Assembly (NCBI GenBank): GCA_003243445.1
Contig: QFQQ01000043.1
Location: forward strand, 1 to 64,000
Source: Citrobacter freundii
Lineage (GTDB): Bacteria; Bacteroidota; Bacteroidia; Chitinophagales; Chitinophagaceae
Length of the DNA stretch: 64,000 bases
Direction of reading: 5' to 3'
Positions 41,522 to 50,203 of this stretch are shown here, piece after piece. A model generated the notes under the pieces. That model was given only the letters and a program-made list of their open reading frames with translations. It searched no databases and was not told the DNA's origin. The number at the start of each line of letters is the position of its first letter. Within the stretch, counting starts at the first letter, position 1. Made by a program: the position numbers and the translations under genes.

Positions 41522-44500
41522 CCAGAGCATTTGCCCGCTTTTGCAACACCACCTTTTTGTAATCCTTCGGGAACACTTTTACAAAATGCTGGAGTTGGTT
41601 ATCCAGATCCTGTAAGATGAATTTCGCAACAGTACTGTCTGTGTATTCAAGATGCTTCTGGATGAGGGTGAACAGTTCGTTCTTGTCTTCCAGCTCGCAA
41701 GTATCCAGATCAACCATTTCCAGATTGCAGTTCTCTTTGAACTTACCTTTTACATCATACACATAAGCGATACCTCCGCTCATACCTGCTGCAAAGTTTC
41801 TTCCGGTGTCACCAAGAATTACAACCAATCCTCCTGTCATATATTCGCAACCATGATCACCGATGCCTTCCACTACAACCTGTGCGCCTGAGTTACGAAC
41901 GCAGAAGCGTTCGCCGGCTTTGCCGCGGATAAATGCTTCACCGCTGGTGGCGCCATAAAAGGCCACGTTGCCGATGATGCTATTCTCTTCCGGTACAAAG
42001 GATGCATTTCGCGCAGGATAGATAATCAGTTTTGCACCGCTCAATCCTTTTCCGAAATAGTCATTTGCATCGCCTTCTAATTCCAGCGTCATGCCTTTTG
42101 TATTGAAGGCGCCAAAGCTCTGACCCGCCGTGCCGTTGAATTTAAAATGAATTGTATTCTCCGGTAGTCCGGCTGCTTTGTATTTCTTGGTGATCTCATT
42201 GGAAAGAACTGTTCCTGCTGTCCGGTCTGTGTTGATGATCGGGAAGGCTCCGCGTACTTTCGTTTTATTCTCCAGTGCTGGTTTTGCTGCTTCCAGTAAT
42301 TTCCAGTCAAGGATATTCTCCAATCCATGATCCTGTTCTTCGCTTTTGTATAAGCCCGTGTACTCGGACGCAGGTTCTTTATAAAGGATCGGGGAAAGAT
42401 CAAGCTTTCTATATTTCCAGTGAGTGATGTTGTCACGCACTTCAAGGTTCTCAACCTGGCCGATCATCTCATTGACTGTTCTGTAACCAAGTTCTGCCAT
42501 GATCTCGCGCAGTTCCTGCACCATAAAGCGGAAGAAGTTCACTACATGATCCGCTGCGCCGGTAAAGCGTTTGCGCAGATCGGGGTCTTGTGTTGCCACG
42601 CCGACAGGACATGTATTGAGATGGCATTTCCGCATCAGGATACATCCTTCCACCACCAACGCTGCTGTAGCGATGCCCCATTCTTCTGCACCAAGCAGTG
42701 CAGCGATAGCAATATCGCGGCCTGTTTTCATCTGGCCATCTGCCTGAACTGTTACACGGCTGCGGAGTTTATTTTTAACGAGTGTCTGATGTGTTTCGGC
42801 AAGACCAAGCTCCCATGGAAGACCAGCATGTTTGATCGAGGACACTGGCGATGCACCGGTGCCTCCGTCAAAACCTGCGATCAGAACTACATCTGCTTTT
42901 GCTTTTGTTACACCCGTTGCGATCGTTCCAACACCGGCTTTACTTACCAGCTTCACGCTGATCCTTGCGGCGCGGTTAGCATTCTTCAGGTCAAAGATCA
43001 ATTGCGCGAGATCCTCGATGGAATAGATATCATGGTGTGGAGGAGGAGAGATCAGACCCACTCCCGGAGTAGAGTGTCTTGTTTTACCGATCCATTCATC
43101 CACTTTATGTCCGGGAAGCTGACCACCTTCACCAGGTTTCGCACCTTGCGCCATTTTGATCTGCAGTTCATCTGCTTCGGTGAGATACAAACTTGTTACA
43201 CCAAAACGCGCGGACGCTACCTGTTTAATGGAGCTCCGCATGGAATCACCATTCGGCAATGGCTCATATCTTCTTTCATCTTCACCTCCTTCACCCGTAT
43301 TGCTTTTTGCACCGATGCGGTTCATGGCAATAGCGAGTGTAGTATGTGCTTCCCATGAGATAGATCCAAAGCTCATGGCGCCGGTAGCAAAACGCTTAAA
43401 GATGTTTTCTGCCGGCTCCACTTCTTCAATAGAAATAGAAGGTCTGATCTTTTTGAAACGGAATAAGCTTCTCAATGTGCAGGCTTTTTCTCCCTGTTCA
43501 TTTACCAGCTTTGAATATTTTTTAAACGTTGAGTAGTCGTTATGCTGTGTTGAATACTGCAGCAGGTGGATCGTTTGCGGATTGAATAAGTGGAATTCAC
43601 CTTTTCTTTTCCATTGATAAATGCCGCCAACGGGCAAACGGTCAACCGGGATATCTTTTTTACTGAAGGCAAAGAAATGTTTTGCCAGTGCTTCCTTCGC
43701 GATCTCGTCAAGGCCCATGCCTTCAATACGCGATGTAGCGCCGGTGAAATATTTATCAACCACTTCTTTATTCAAGCCAAGGATCTCAAAGATCTGAGCG
43801 CCCTGGTATGATTGCAGTGTGGAGATCCCCATTTTAGAGAATACTTTCAGTAGTCCGTCATTAACGGCTTTGATATAATTCTTCTTCAGTTCGTCATCTG
43901 ATAATGTCGTCTGCAGCTTACCTCTTTCTTTCATATCGCGGATGGAAGAAAGTGCGAGATAAGGATTGATCGCCGTCGCGCCAAATGCGATCAGGCAGGC
44001 AAAGTGATGAACTTCCCATGCATCACCCGCTTCTACGATCACACCGACCTGGCCACGAAGTCCTTTACGGATGAGGTGGTGATGTATAGCTGCTACTGCC
44101 AATACTGAAGGGATAGGCGCGTGGTCAGAGTCGATCGCGCGATCCTGTAATACAAGCACTTTAAATCCATCTTCCACGGCATCTACCGCGTAGCGGCAGA
44201 TCCGGTCCAGCGCCGCTTTCAGCGCGCCGTCTTTTCCGTTTGCACGGAAATAACATTGCAATGTTTTTGCCTGGAATAAGCCTGTATCTATACTTCTGAT
44301 CTTTTCCAGTTCGTGATTGGTAAGTATGGGTTGTTTCAGCGCTACACTATGACAGGTCAATGGATCCTCGATCAGCAGGTTTCCGTTATTACCGGCGAAG
44401 CTTGCTAATGACATCACGAGTCTTTCCCTGATCGGATCGATCGGAGGATTGGTCACCTGTGCGAAGAGTTGTTTGAAATAACTGGTCAGGTGCTGCGGCT

Positions 44501-46028
44501 GATCGCTTAATACTGCCAGTGGGGTATCTGTGCCCATTGAACCGATCGGCTCTTTTCCTTCGAGCGCCATTGGTGCAATGATATTATCGAGATCCTCTGT
44601 GCTATAACCAAATGCTTTCTGGTATTTGAAGATCTGGTCAGATTCAAGGTGTGTGAACATGATCCTTGGCTCCGGTAATTCTTCCAGGCGGATCTTGTAT
44701 TTGTTCAGCCATTCCGCATAAGGTTTTTGGGAACAGATCTGCGCTTTCAATTCTTCATCACTGATGATCTTGCCGGCTTCCATATCTACCACAAACATCT
44801 TACCCGGTTGCAGCCTTCCTTTTTCTTTGATCAAAGATGGATGAACAGGAAGAACGCCAGTTTCAGAAGCCATGATCACACGGTCATCCGATGTTACACA
44901 ATAACGTGAAGGGCGAAGGCCATTACGATCAAGTGTGGCGCCGATGATCTTCCCATCAGTGAATGAAATAGAAGCCGGGCCATCCCATGGCTCCATGAAA
45001 GCGGAGTGGAATTCATAGAACGCTTTCTTTACAGGATCCATCTGCTCGTTGCCATCCCATGCTTCAGGGATGAGCATCATCATCACGTGCGGCAGTGAGC
45101 GGCCCGTCATGGTGAGCAGTTCGATGATATTGTCAAGGCATGCGCTATCTGATTGTCCGTTGGTAACAACGGGCAGCAGCATGTCCATTTCTTCTTTGGT
45201 AAAGTAAGGTGAAGTGAAATTCTTTTCACTTGTTTTCAGCCAGTTCAGGTTGCCCTGCAATGTATTGATCTCACCATTGTGCGCGATATAGCGGAATGGC
45301 TGAGCGAGTTTCCATGAAGGGAAGGTGTTTGTTGCAAAGCGGGAGTGAACGAGACCGAATGCGCTCACCATTCTCTTATTGCTGAGATCGGTGAAGTATC
45401 CGCGAACCTGTCCGCTGGTAAGCTGGCCTTTATATACGATGGTTTTATAAGAAAGAGAAGCGAGATAGAACCCGATCTCATCTTTCTTAACCGTATTATT
45501 AACTGTATGACTGGCATAGTTGCGAAGAATGAACAGCTTGCGTTCAAACTCTTCGGGATTGGAGATATGATCCGGGCAGGCGATAAATACCTGTTCGATC
45601 TCGGGTTCAACGCTGAGGGCTGTTGGTCCGATACCGTTGGTATTTACGGGAACCTTACGGTACAAGAGTACTTCAAGGCCCAGCTTTTCGGCCGTGCGGT
45701 TGAAGATCTCGCGGCATTCCTCGCGGAGCCGGATCTCTTTGGGGAAGAAGACCATTCCCACACCGTACTTGCCATAAGAGGGGAGGTGTACACCGAGTTT
45801 GATGCACTCATCAAAGAAGAACTCGTGCGGAACCTGGATCATGATGCCGGCGCCATCACCTGTATTGTTTTCACAACCACAGGCGCCGCGATGCTCCATG
45901 TTTTCCAGCACGGTCAGTGCATCGGAAATATTCTGGTGTGATTTCCCACCCTTGATGTTCGCCACAAAGCCGATCCCGCAGGCATCATGCTCAAAGGAAG
46001 GGCTGTACAATCCCATATTGCTCGCCAT
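41502..46028 (-). CDS. gltB: Glutamate synthase large subunit
   Basis: A 1508-aa enzyme that makes two glutamates from glutamine and 2-oxoglutarate. The ATG at 46026-46028 (MASNMGLYSPSFEHDACGIGF) is preferred over an in-frame TTG four codons upstream. C17 becomes the N-terminal nucleophile after processing. The glutaminase domain spans about 17-420. The central and FMN-binding synthase domains follow (GGEDERRYEPLPNGDS, PGEGGQLPGHKV), with 3Fe-4S cysteines in CILMRKCHLNTCPVG. The GXGXG helix domain is C-terminal. The last five residues come from the A-family repeat. Confidence 0.97.
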   Translation of the reverse strand: MASNMGLYSPSFEHDACGIGFVANIKGGKSHQNISDALTVLENMEHRGACGCENNTGDGAGIMIQVPHEFFFDECIKLGVHLPSYGKYGVGMVFFPKEIRLREECREIFNRTAEKLGLEVLLYRKVPVNTNGIGPTALSVEPEIEQVFIACPDHISNPEEFERKLFILRNYASHTVNNTVKKDEIGFYLASLSYKTIVYKGQLTSGQVRGYFTDLSNKRMVSAFGLVHSRFATNTFPSWKLAQPFRYIAHNGEINTLQGNLNWLKTSEKNFTSPYFTKEEMDMLLPVVTNGQSDSACLDNIIELLTMTGRSLPHVMMMLIPEAWDGNEQMDPVKKAFYEFHSAFMEPWDGPASISFTDGKIIGATLDRNGLRPSRYCVTSDDRVIMASETGVLPVHPSLIKEKGRLQPGKMFVVDMEAGKIISDEELKAQICSQKPYAEWLNKYKIRLEELPEPRIMFTHLESDQIFKYQKAFGYSTEDLDNIIAPMALEGKEPIGSMGTDTPLAVLSDQPQHLTSYFKQLFAQVTNPPIDPIRERLVMSLASFAGNNGNLLIEDPLTCHSVALKQPILTNHELEKIRSIDTGLFQAKTLQCYFRANGKDGALKAALDRICRYAVDAVEDGFKVLVLQDRAIDSDHAPIPSVLAVAAIHHHLIRKGLRGQVGVIVEAGDAWEVHHFACLIAFGATAINPYLALSSIRDMKERGKLQTTLSDDELKKNYIKAVNDGLLKVFSKMGISTLQSYQGAQIFEILGLNKEVVDKYFTGATSRIEGMGLDEIAKEALAKHFFAFSKKDIPVDRLPVGGIYQWKRKGEFHLFNPQTIHLLQYSTQHNDYSTFKKYSKLVNEQGEKACTLRSLFRFKKIRPSISIEEVEPAENIFKRFATGAMSFGSISWEAHTTLAIAMNRIGAKSNTGEGGEDERRYEPLPNGDSMRSSIKQVASARFGVTSLYLTEADELQIKMAQGAKPGEGGQLPGHKVDEWIGKTRHSTPGVGLISPPPHHDIYSIEDLAQLIFDLKNANRAARISVKLVSKAGVGTIATGVTKAKADVVLIAGFDGGTGASPVSSIKHAGLPWELGLAETHQTLVKNKLRSRVTVQADGQMKTGRDIAIAALLGAEEWGIATAALVVEGCILMRKCHLNTCPVGVATQDPDLRKRFTGAADHVVNFFRFMVQELREIMAELGYRTVNEMIGQVENLEVRDNITHWKYRKLDLSPILYKEPASEYTGLYKSEEQDHGLENILDWKLLEAAKPALENKTKVRGAFPIINTDRTAGTVLSNEITKKYKAAGLPENTIHFKFNGTAGQSFGAFNTKGMTLELEGDANDYFGKGLSGAKLIIYPARNASFVPEENSIIGNVAFYGATSGEAFIRGKAGERFCVRNSGAQVVVEGIGDHGCEYMTGGLVVILGDTGRNFAAGMSGGIAYVYDVKGKFKENCNLEMVDLDTCELEDKNELFTLIQKHLEYTDSTVAKFILQDLDNQLQHFVKVFPKDYKKVVLQKRANALEVKSQK

Positions 46029-46159
46029 AAAGCAATTCAAGTTTTAGATAAAAAATAAAATAGTATTAGAAAGTCTGAATATGTAGCAAGAATCGTCGTA
46101 AAATACTAAATATTTTTCAGAGGGAGTGCGGGGTGTGTTAGGAATTTTCCACAGGATGT

Positions 46160-46337
46160 AAGTAAAAAGTCAACAGTAGAAATTAAAAAATAAAAATATT
46201 TGACCTTTTCTAAGGATTTGATTCATTTTACCGAAGAATAGCTTCGGATTTGTCGATTTTGCCGAACAGATTAGCGAAAAAATGGGCTGTAAGTTGGAAT
46301 TTTTTAATTTTTAATTTTTACTTTTGCCTTTTTACTT
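46160..46337. repeat. A-family inverted-arm repeat, copy 9 (long loop)
   Basis: The left arm (about 46160-46200) and right arm (about 46299-46337) are separated by about 100 nt, the longest spacing of the family here. It fills most of the 307-bp gap between ilvA and gltB, and the ilvA stop codon overlaps its end. Confidence 0.8.
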
Positions 46338-47586
46338 AAACCAGATATCCGAACAACGTATCATTTTTATTCAATTCTGTGTACCGGATATTATATTTTT
46401 CCAGGTTTTGGATCAAATTTTCGTAATCCCTTTTCGATTGCAGTTCGATTCCAACCAGGGCCGGTCCATTTTCTTTGTTATGCTTCTGCATGTATTCGAA
46501 CCGGGTGATATCGTCGGTAGGACTTAGTACATTGTTTACAAATTCCTTTAATGCGCCGGGGCGTTGAGCGAAGCTGATGAGAAAGTAATGCTTAAGACCC
46601 TCGTATTGCAGGCTTCGTTCCTTGATCTCCTGCATGCGGTCAATATCATTATTGCTGCCGCTTACGATGCAGACAATATTCTTGCCTTTGATCTGATCGG
46701 CAAAATCATCCAGTGCCGCGATCGACATAGCGCCGGCTGGTTCTGCTACGATCGCATCTTCATTGTATAATTTCAGGATAGTGGTGCAGATCTTTCCTTC
46801 GGGAACGAGCTTCATATCATCCAGCACCTCTTTACAGATAGAGAAGGTGAGGTCGCCGATACGTTTTACCGCCGCGCCATCCACAAACCTTTCGATCTGA
46901 TCGAGTGTAACGGGATGACCTGCTTCCAATGCTCTTAACATCGAAGGTGCGCCTTCCGGCTCAAGACCGACGATCTTTGTTTGCGGTGAGAATGTTTTGA
47001 AATAAGAACCTACGCCGGATGCCAGACCGCCGCCGCCTACAGGAATAAATACATAATCCACTTCCGAAAGATCTTCAAGGATCTCTACGGCAACGGTTCC
47101 CTGTCCTTCGATGATGCGCGCATCATCAAATGGCGGGATAAAGGTCATGCCGTTTTCTTCAGTGAACTCCTTGGCAGCAACAGCGCAATCATCAAATGTG
47201 TCACCCACCAGTTTGATCTCTATATTGCTTTCGCCAAACATTTTTGTCTGGTTCACTTTCTGTTTTGGTGTAATGATCGGCATAAACACCACGCCTTTCA
47301 CGCCAAGTTTTTTGCAACTGAATGCGAAACCCTGTGCATGATTGCCCGCGCTTGCACATACAACCCCTGCCTTCAGTTTTTCCATCGGCAGGCTCTTCAT
47401 CATATTATATGCTCCGCGCAGTTTGTAGCTACGCACCACCTGCAGGTCTTCACGTTTCAGGTAAACATTACAGTTATACTTACGCGAAAGGTTTGCATTC
47501 AACTGAAGCGGCGTGCGGTTCACAATGCCTTGTAAACGTTTGGCCGCTTCGGAGAAATGCAGGGTTGTGTTGTTGATCACTTTCAT
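46336..47586 (-). CDS. ilvA: Threonine deaminase (threonine dehydratase)
   Basis: A 416-aa PLP enzyme that makes 2-oxobutyrate from threonine, the first committed step to isoleucine. The PLP lysine is in VRSYKLRGAYN, the phosphate-binding glycines in VPVGGGGLASG-like IPVGGGGLASGVG, and the SAGNHAQG motif is intact. The C-terminal 85 residues form one ACT-like regulatory domain (YFLISFAQRPGALKEFVNN). The ATG at 47584-47586 is chosen because the frame upstream runs through a C-family repeat. It is the last gene of the ilv run. Confidence 0.95.
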   Translation of the reverse strand: MKVINNTTLHFSEAAKRLQGIVNRTPLQLNANLSRKYNCNVYLKREDLQVVRSYKLRGAYNMMKSLPMEKLKAGVVCASAGNHAQGFAFSCKKLGVKGVVFMPIITPKQKVNQTKMFGESNIEIKLVGDTFDDCAVAAKEFTEENGMTFIPPFDDARIIEGQGTVAVEILEDLSEVDYVFIPVGGGGLASGVGSYFKTFSPQTKIVGLEPEGAPSMLRALEAGHPVTLDQIERFVDGAAVKRIGDLTFSICKEVLDDMKLVPEGKICTTILKLYNEDAIVAEPAGAMSIAALDDFADQIKGKNIVCIVSGSNNDIDRMQEIKERSLQYEGLKHYFLISFAQRPGALKEFVNNVLSPTDDITRFEYMQKHNKENGPALVGIELQSKRDYENLIQNLEKYNIRYTELNKNDTLFGYLV

Positions 47587-47617
47587 GCCATTCTTTGGTT
47601 TGAGAAGTCGTTTGAGG

Positions 47618-47754
47618 TTGTTCGATGTTGGATGATCGATGTTCGATGGTCGAGTTTCGGATGTGATCTGATCATCGATCAGATCACATCCGAAGAATCG
47701 ATATGTTTCAATTTCAGGTCGAACATCGACCATCGATCATCCAACATCGAACAA
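47618..47754. repeat. C-family inverted-arm repeat with nested perfect hairpin, copy 4
   Basis: The left arm is 47618-47653 and the right arm 47717-47754. The outer 24 bp pair perfectly, after which the units appear in swapped order. Inside, 47656-47694 forms a separate hairpin with a 17-bp perfect stem (TTCGGATGTGATCTGAT) and a 5-nt loop. It lies between ilvC and ilvA. Confidence 0.88.
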
Positions 47755-47781
47755 CTTTGGACGACTTTTCAATTTGATGCA

Positions 47782-48906
47782 CTATCCTACTGATTCAGCC
47801 TTCAGCGCCTGCTGACGAAATACATCTTTCGTAGAAGAATCCGTTGAAGGTGTTTCTGTTTTCTGATTTTCCGGGCGGAGGCTTCTTACGGTCTTGCCAG
47901 CCTGCCACATTTCGCTTTCGCGGAGTTCTTTCAGTTCTGCATCGAGTTTCTCACGATAGTCTGCTTGTGAGTTGGAATCGATGGAACGCTGAGATTCTTT
48001 ACCTGTTGCAACGCTTTCATACAGTTCTTTGAAGACAGGAGCTGTTGCGTCACGGAATTTCTTCCACCAGTCGAGCGCACCACGCTGAGCGGTAGTAGAG
48101 CAGTTGGCATACATCCAGTCCATACCATTTTCTGCAACGAGTGGCATGAGTGATTGTGTCAGCTCTTCAACTGTTTCATTGAATGCTTCACTTGGAGTAT
48201 GTCCCTTATCGCGCAGCACCTGGTATTGTGCGGCAAAGATGCCCTGGATAGCGCCCATCAGTGTGCCGCGCTCACCAGTCAGGTCAGAGTATACTTCTTT
48301 TTTGAAATCAGTTTCGAAGAGGTAACCGCTTCCTACCGCGATACCGAGCGCGATCACGCGTTCTTTTGCTTTTCCGGTTGCATCCTGGAAGATCGCATAA
48401 GAACTGTTGAGGCCACGGCCCTGCAGGAACATTCTTCTCAATGAAGTACCTGAACCTTTTGGTGCAACCAGGAATACGTCCACATCTTTTGGAGGAACGA
48501 TGCCGGTCTGCTCATTGAAGGTGATACCAAAACCATGAGAGAAGTACAGCGCCTTACCTGGGGTCAGGTGTTTCTGTACAGTAGGCCAAAGGGCGATCTG
48601 TGCAGCATCGCTTAACAGGTAGCAGATGATCGTACCTTTTTGCAGTGCTTCTTCGATTTCAAACAACGTTTCACCGGGTACAAATCCATCTTTCACAGCT
48701 TTATCCCATGTTTTGGAATTTTTACGTTGACCTACGATCACGTTGATGCCGTTATCTTTCTGGTTAAGCGCCTGGCCAGGGCCTTGTACGCCATATCCGA
48801 TCACAGCAACTGTTTCATTTTTTAAAACTTCCTGCGCTTTGCTGAGCGGGAATTCTTCACGGGTTACAACGTTTTCCTCAACGCCGCCGAAATTTAGTTT
48901 TGCCAT
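47782..48906 (-). CDS. ilvC: Ketol-acid reductoisomerase
   Basis: A 374-aa NADPH enzyme that isomerises and reduces acetolactate or acetohydroxybutyrate. The Rossmann motif is GYGVQGPGQALNQKDNG (about residues 37-53) followed by the cofactor loop GQRKNSK. The metal and substrate residues lie in the C-terminal helical domain (LTGERGTLMGAIQGIFAAQ, EETVEELTQSLMPLVAENGMD-like). A Ser/Thr-rich tail of about 30 residues extends the family core. It is co-directional with the ilv genes upstream. Confidence 0.94.
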   Translation of the reverse strand: MAKLNFGGVEENVVTREEFPLSKAQEVLKNETVAVIGYGVQGPGQALNQKDNGINVIVGQRKNSKTWDKAVKDGFVPGETLFEIEEALQKGTIICYLLSDAAQIALWPTVQKHLTPGKALYFSHGFGITFNEQTGIVPPKDVDVFLVAPKGSGTSLRRMFLQGRGLNSSYAIFQDATGKAKERVIALGIAVGSGYLFETDFKKEVYSDLTGERGTLMGAIQGIFAAQYQVLRDKGHTPSEAFNETVEELTQSLMPLVAENGMDWMYANCSTTAQRGALDWWKKFRDATAPVFKELYESVATGKESQRSIDSNSQADYREKLDAELKELRESEMWQAGKTVRSLRPENQKTETPSTDSSTKDVFRQQALKAESVG

Positions 48907-48919
48907 TTGTATTGTTGTT

Positions 48920-48983
48920 TAAAAGTTTAAAATTCTGGTTGAATGAAAGTTTAAAAGTTTTATAGTTTAATCGTTTAAAAGTT
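48920..48983. repeat. H-family repeat, copy 2
   Basis: Units AAAGTTTAAAA and AGTTTAATCGTTTAAAAG fill the gap between the DinB-like gene and ilvC. They are mostly one orientation, so folding is weak. The DinB stop (48975-48977) and final residues lie within it. Confidence 0.65.
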
Positions 48984-49445
48984 ATGCAGCAGTCTTTTTT
49001 GTGCGAGTGCATAACCATAATGTAACGCATCATGTGTTGCCAGATAGTGAAGGGCGTCATCAAGTGTATTGATGGTGATGCCATAGCTTGTTGGAAGTTG
49101 TTCATAAGTCCGGCGTAAAAATAGCCCGGCCTGCATGTCTTCTTCCAGCTGATCTATCTGGTGTTTTAATTCCTTTTTGAAAAGAGCTATTTCTTCTTTT
49201 GTAACCGGTTGTTCCGGTTTGCTTCCTTTTCTGAAGCGTTCTTCTATTGAAAGATCGATATTGCTTTTGATCCCCATCTGTACATAGCAAAGTATCTGTT
49301 GTGTTACGATGATATGTCCGAAATTCCAGATGATATTGTTGTTGAATCCTTCCGGGATTTTGTTCAGATGTTCTTCCGTCAATCCTTCAATGAGCTTTAG
49401 AAAATTCTTCCTCGTCGTTCTGATGATCTCCAATGTGTTGTCCAT
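48975..49445 (-). CDS. DinB-family (DfsB) four-helix protein
   Basis: A 156-aa four-helix-bundle protein of the DinB/YfiT-like group. The candidate metal histidines are visible: the first in WNFGHIIV and the others in ATHDALHYGYA near the C-terminus. Members include thiol-dependent transferases, many of unknown role. It sits between ilvN and ilvC inside the ilv run, with A- and H-family repeats on both sides. That placement is unexpected and its link to valine/isoleucine synthesis is unknown. Confidence 0.85.
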   Translation of the reverse strand: MDNTLEIIRTTRKNFLKLIEGLTEEHLNKIPEGFNNNIIWNFGHIIVTQQILCYVQMGIKSNIDLSIEERFRKGSKPEQPVTKEEIALFKKELKHQIDQLEEDMQAGLFLRRTYEQLPTSYGITINTLDDALHYLATHDALHYGYALAQKRLLHNF

Positions 49446-49477
49446 GTTATAGTATCTGTTCGGTCAAGTCAAGGTTT

Positions 49478-49505
49478 TTTACTTTTTACTTTTGACTTTT
49501 TACTT
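49478..49505. repeat. A-family repeat, single arm
   Basis: A T-rich arm (TTTTTACTTTTTACTTTTGA units) just past the ilvN stop. No left arm is found before the DinB start. Confidence 0.7.
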
Positions 49506-49509
49506 TGCA

Positions 49510-50100
49510 TCACATGCTGAACACTTTCTCATTATCATTCAAATATTCATTCTCTGCTGCGTCTTCTCCAGGCTCACGATACTCAAACTCTTTCAGTTTT
49601 TCGTGGAAGCCATCGCTTGCTTTGATGATGGCCACGCGTGCACTTCTGACAAATTCGATCAGTCCAAATGGTTCCAGTACTTTGATCAGGTTATCTGTTT
49701 CTTCACGGTGACCCGCCACTTCAAATACGGTGTAATCTTTCCTGATCACCACTGCATTCGCGCCGTGTTCACGCAAAAGGCGTTCCACCTGTACATGTTC
49801 AGCGATCACATCTGTTGGAACTTTATACAGAGCGAGCTCCTGCCAGATGATCTCATCATTGGTATTGTAATATGCTTTCAATACTTCCACCTGTTTTTCG
49901 ATCTGGCGGCAAAGTTTTCTTACTACATCTTCCGTTTCATTGATCACGATCGTAAAACGGTGAACACTGTCCACTTCGGAAGGCGATGTGTTCAGACTTT
50001 CCACATTGATCTTCCGTCTTGAAAAAATAATTGCAATACGATTTAATAAACCTATTTGATTTTCTGTATAAACCGTAATTGTATATTCCTGCTTCAGCAT
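49510..50100 (-). CDS. ilvN: Acetolactate synthase small (regulatory) subunit
   Basis: A 196-aa regulatory subunit. The N-terminal ACT domain (about residues 4-78: YTITVYTENQIGLLNRIAII, INVESLNTSPSE) binds valine and gives feedback inhibition. The C-terminal domain (about 85-170) supports activation of the catalytic subunit. It follows ilvB across a 103-bp gap occupied by an A-family element. Confidence 0.94.
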   Translation of the reverse strand: MLKQEYTITVYTENQIGLLNRIAIIFSRRKINVESLNTSPSEVDSVHRFTIVINETEDVVRKLCRQIEKQVEVLKAYYNTNDEIIWQELALYKVPTDVIAEHVQVERLLREHGANAVVIRKDYTVFEVAGHREETDNLIKVLEPFGLIEFVRSARVAIIKASDGFHEKLKEFEYREPGEDAAENEYLNDNEKVFSM

Positions 50101-50201
50101 AATTAAAAAGTAAAAAGTAAAAATTTAAAGTTTCAGTCTCCAAGTCAAAGAGTAAATCGTAATCGGGTAATTTTTTACTTTTTACTTTTGACTTTTTACT
50201 T
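50101..50201. repeat. A-family inverted-arm repeat, copy 11 (ilvB-ilvN junction)
   Basis: The left arm (50101-50128) abuts the ilvN start codon and the right arm (about 50171-50201) abuts the ilvB stop. It fills the whole intergenic space within the ilv operon. Confidence 0.88.
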
Positions 50202-50203
50202 TA

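Noticed and set aside
42420..43358. 312-codon open frame antisense to gltB
   Set aside because: Shadow of the conserved FMN domain coding sequence.
47587..47733. N-terminal extension of threonine deaminase
   Set aside because: The 49 extra codons run through the C-family repeat and have no resemblance to IlvA.
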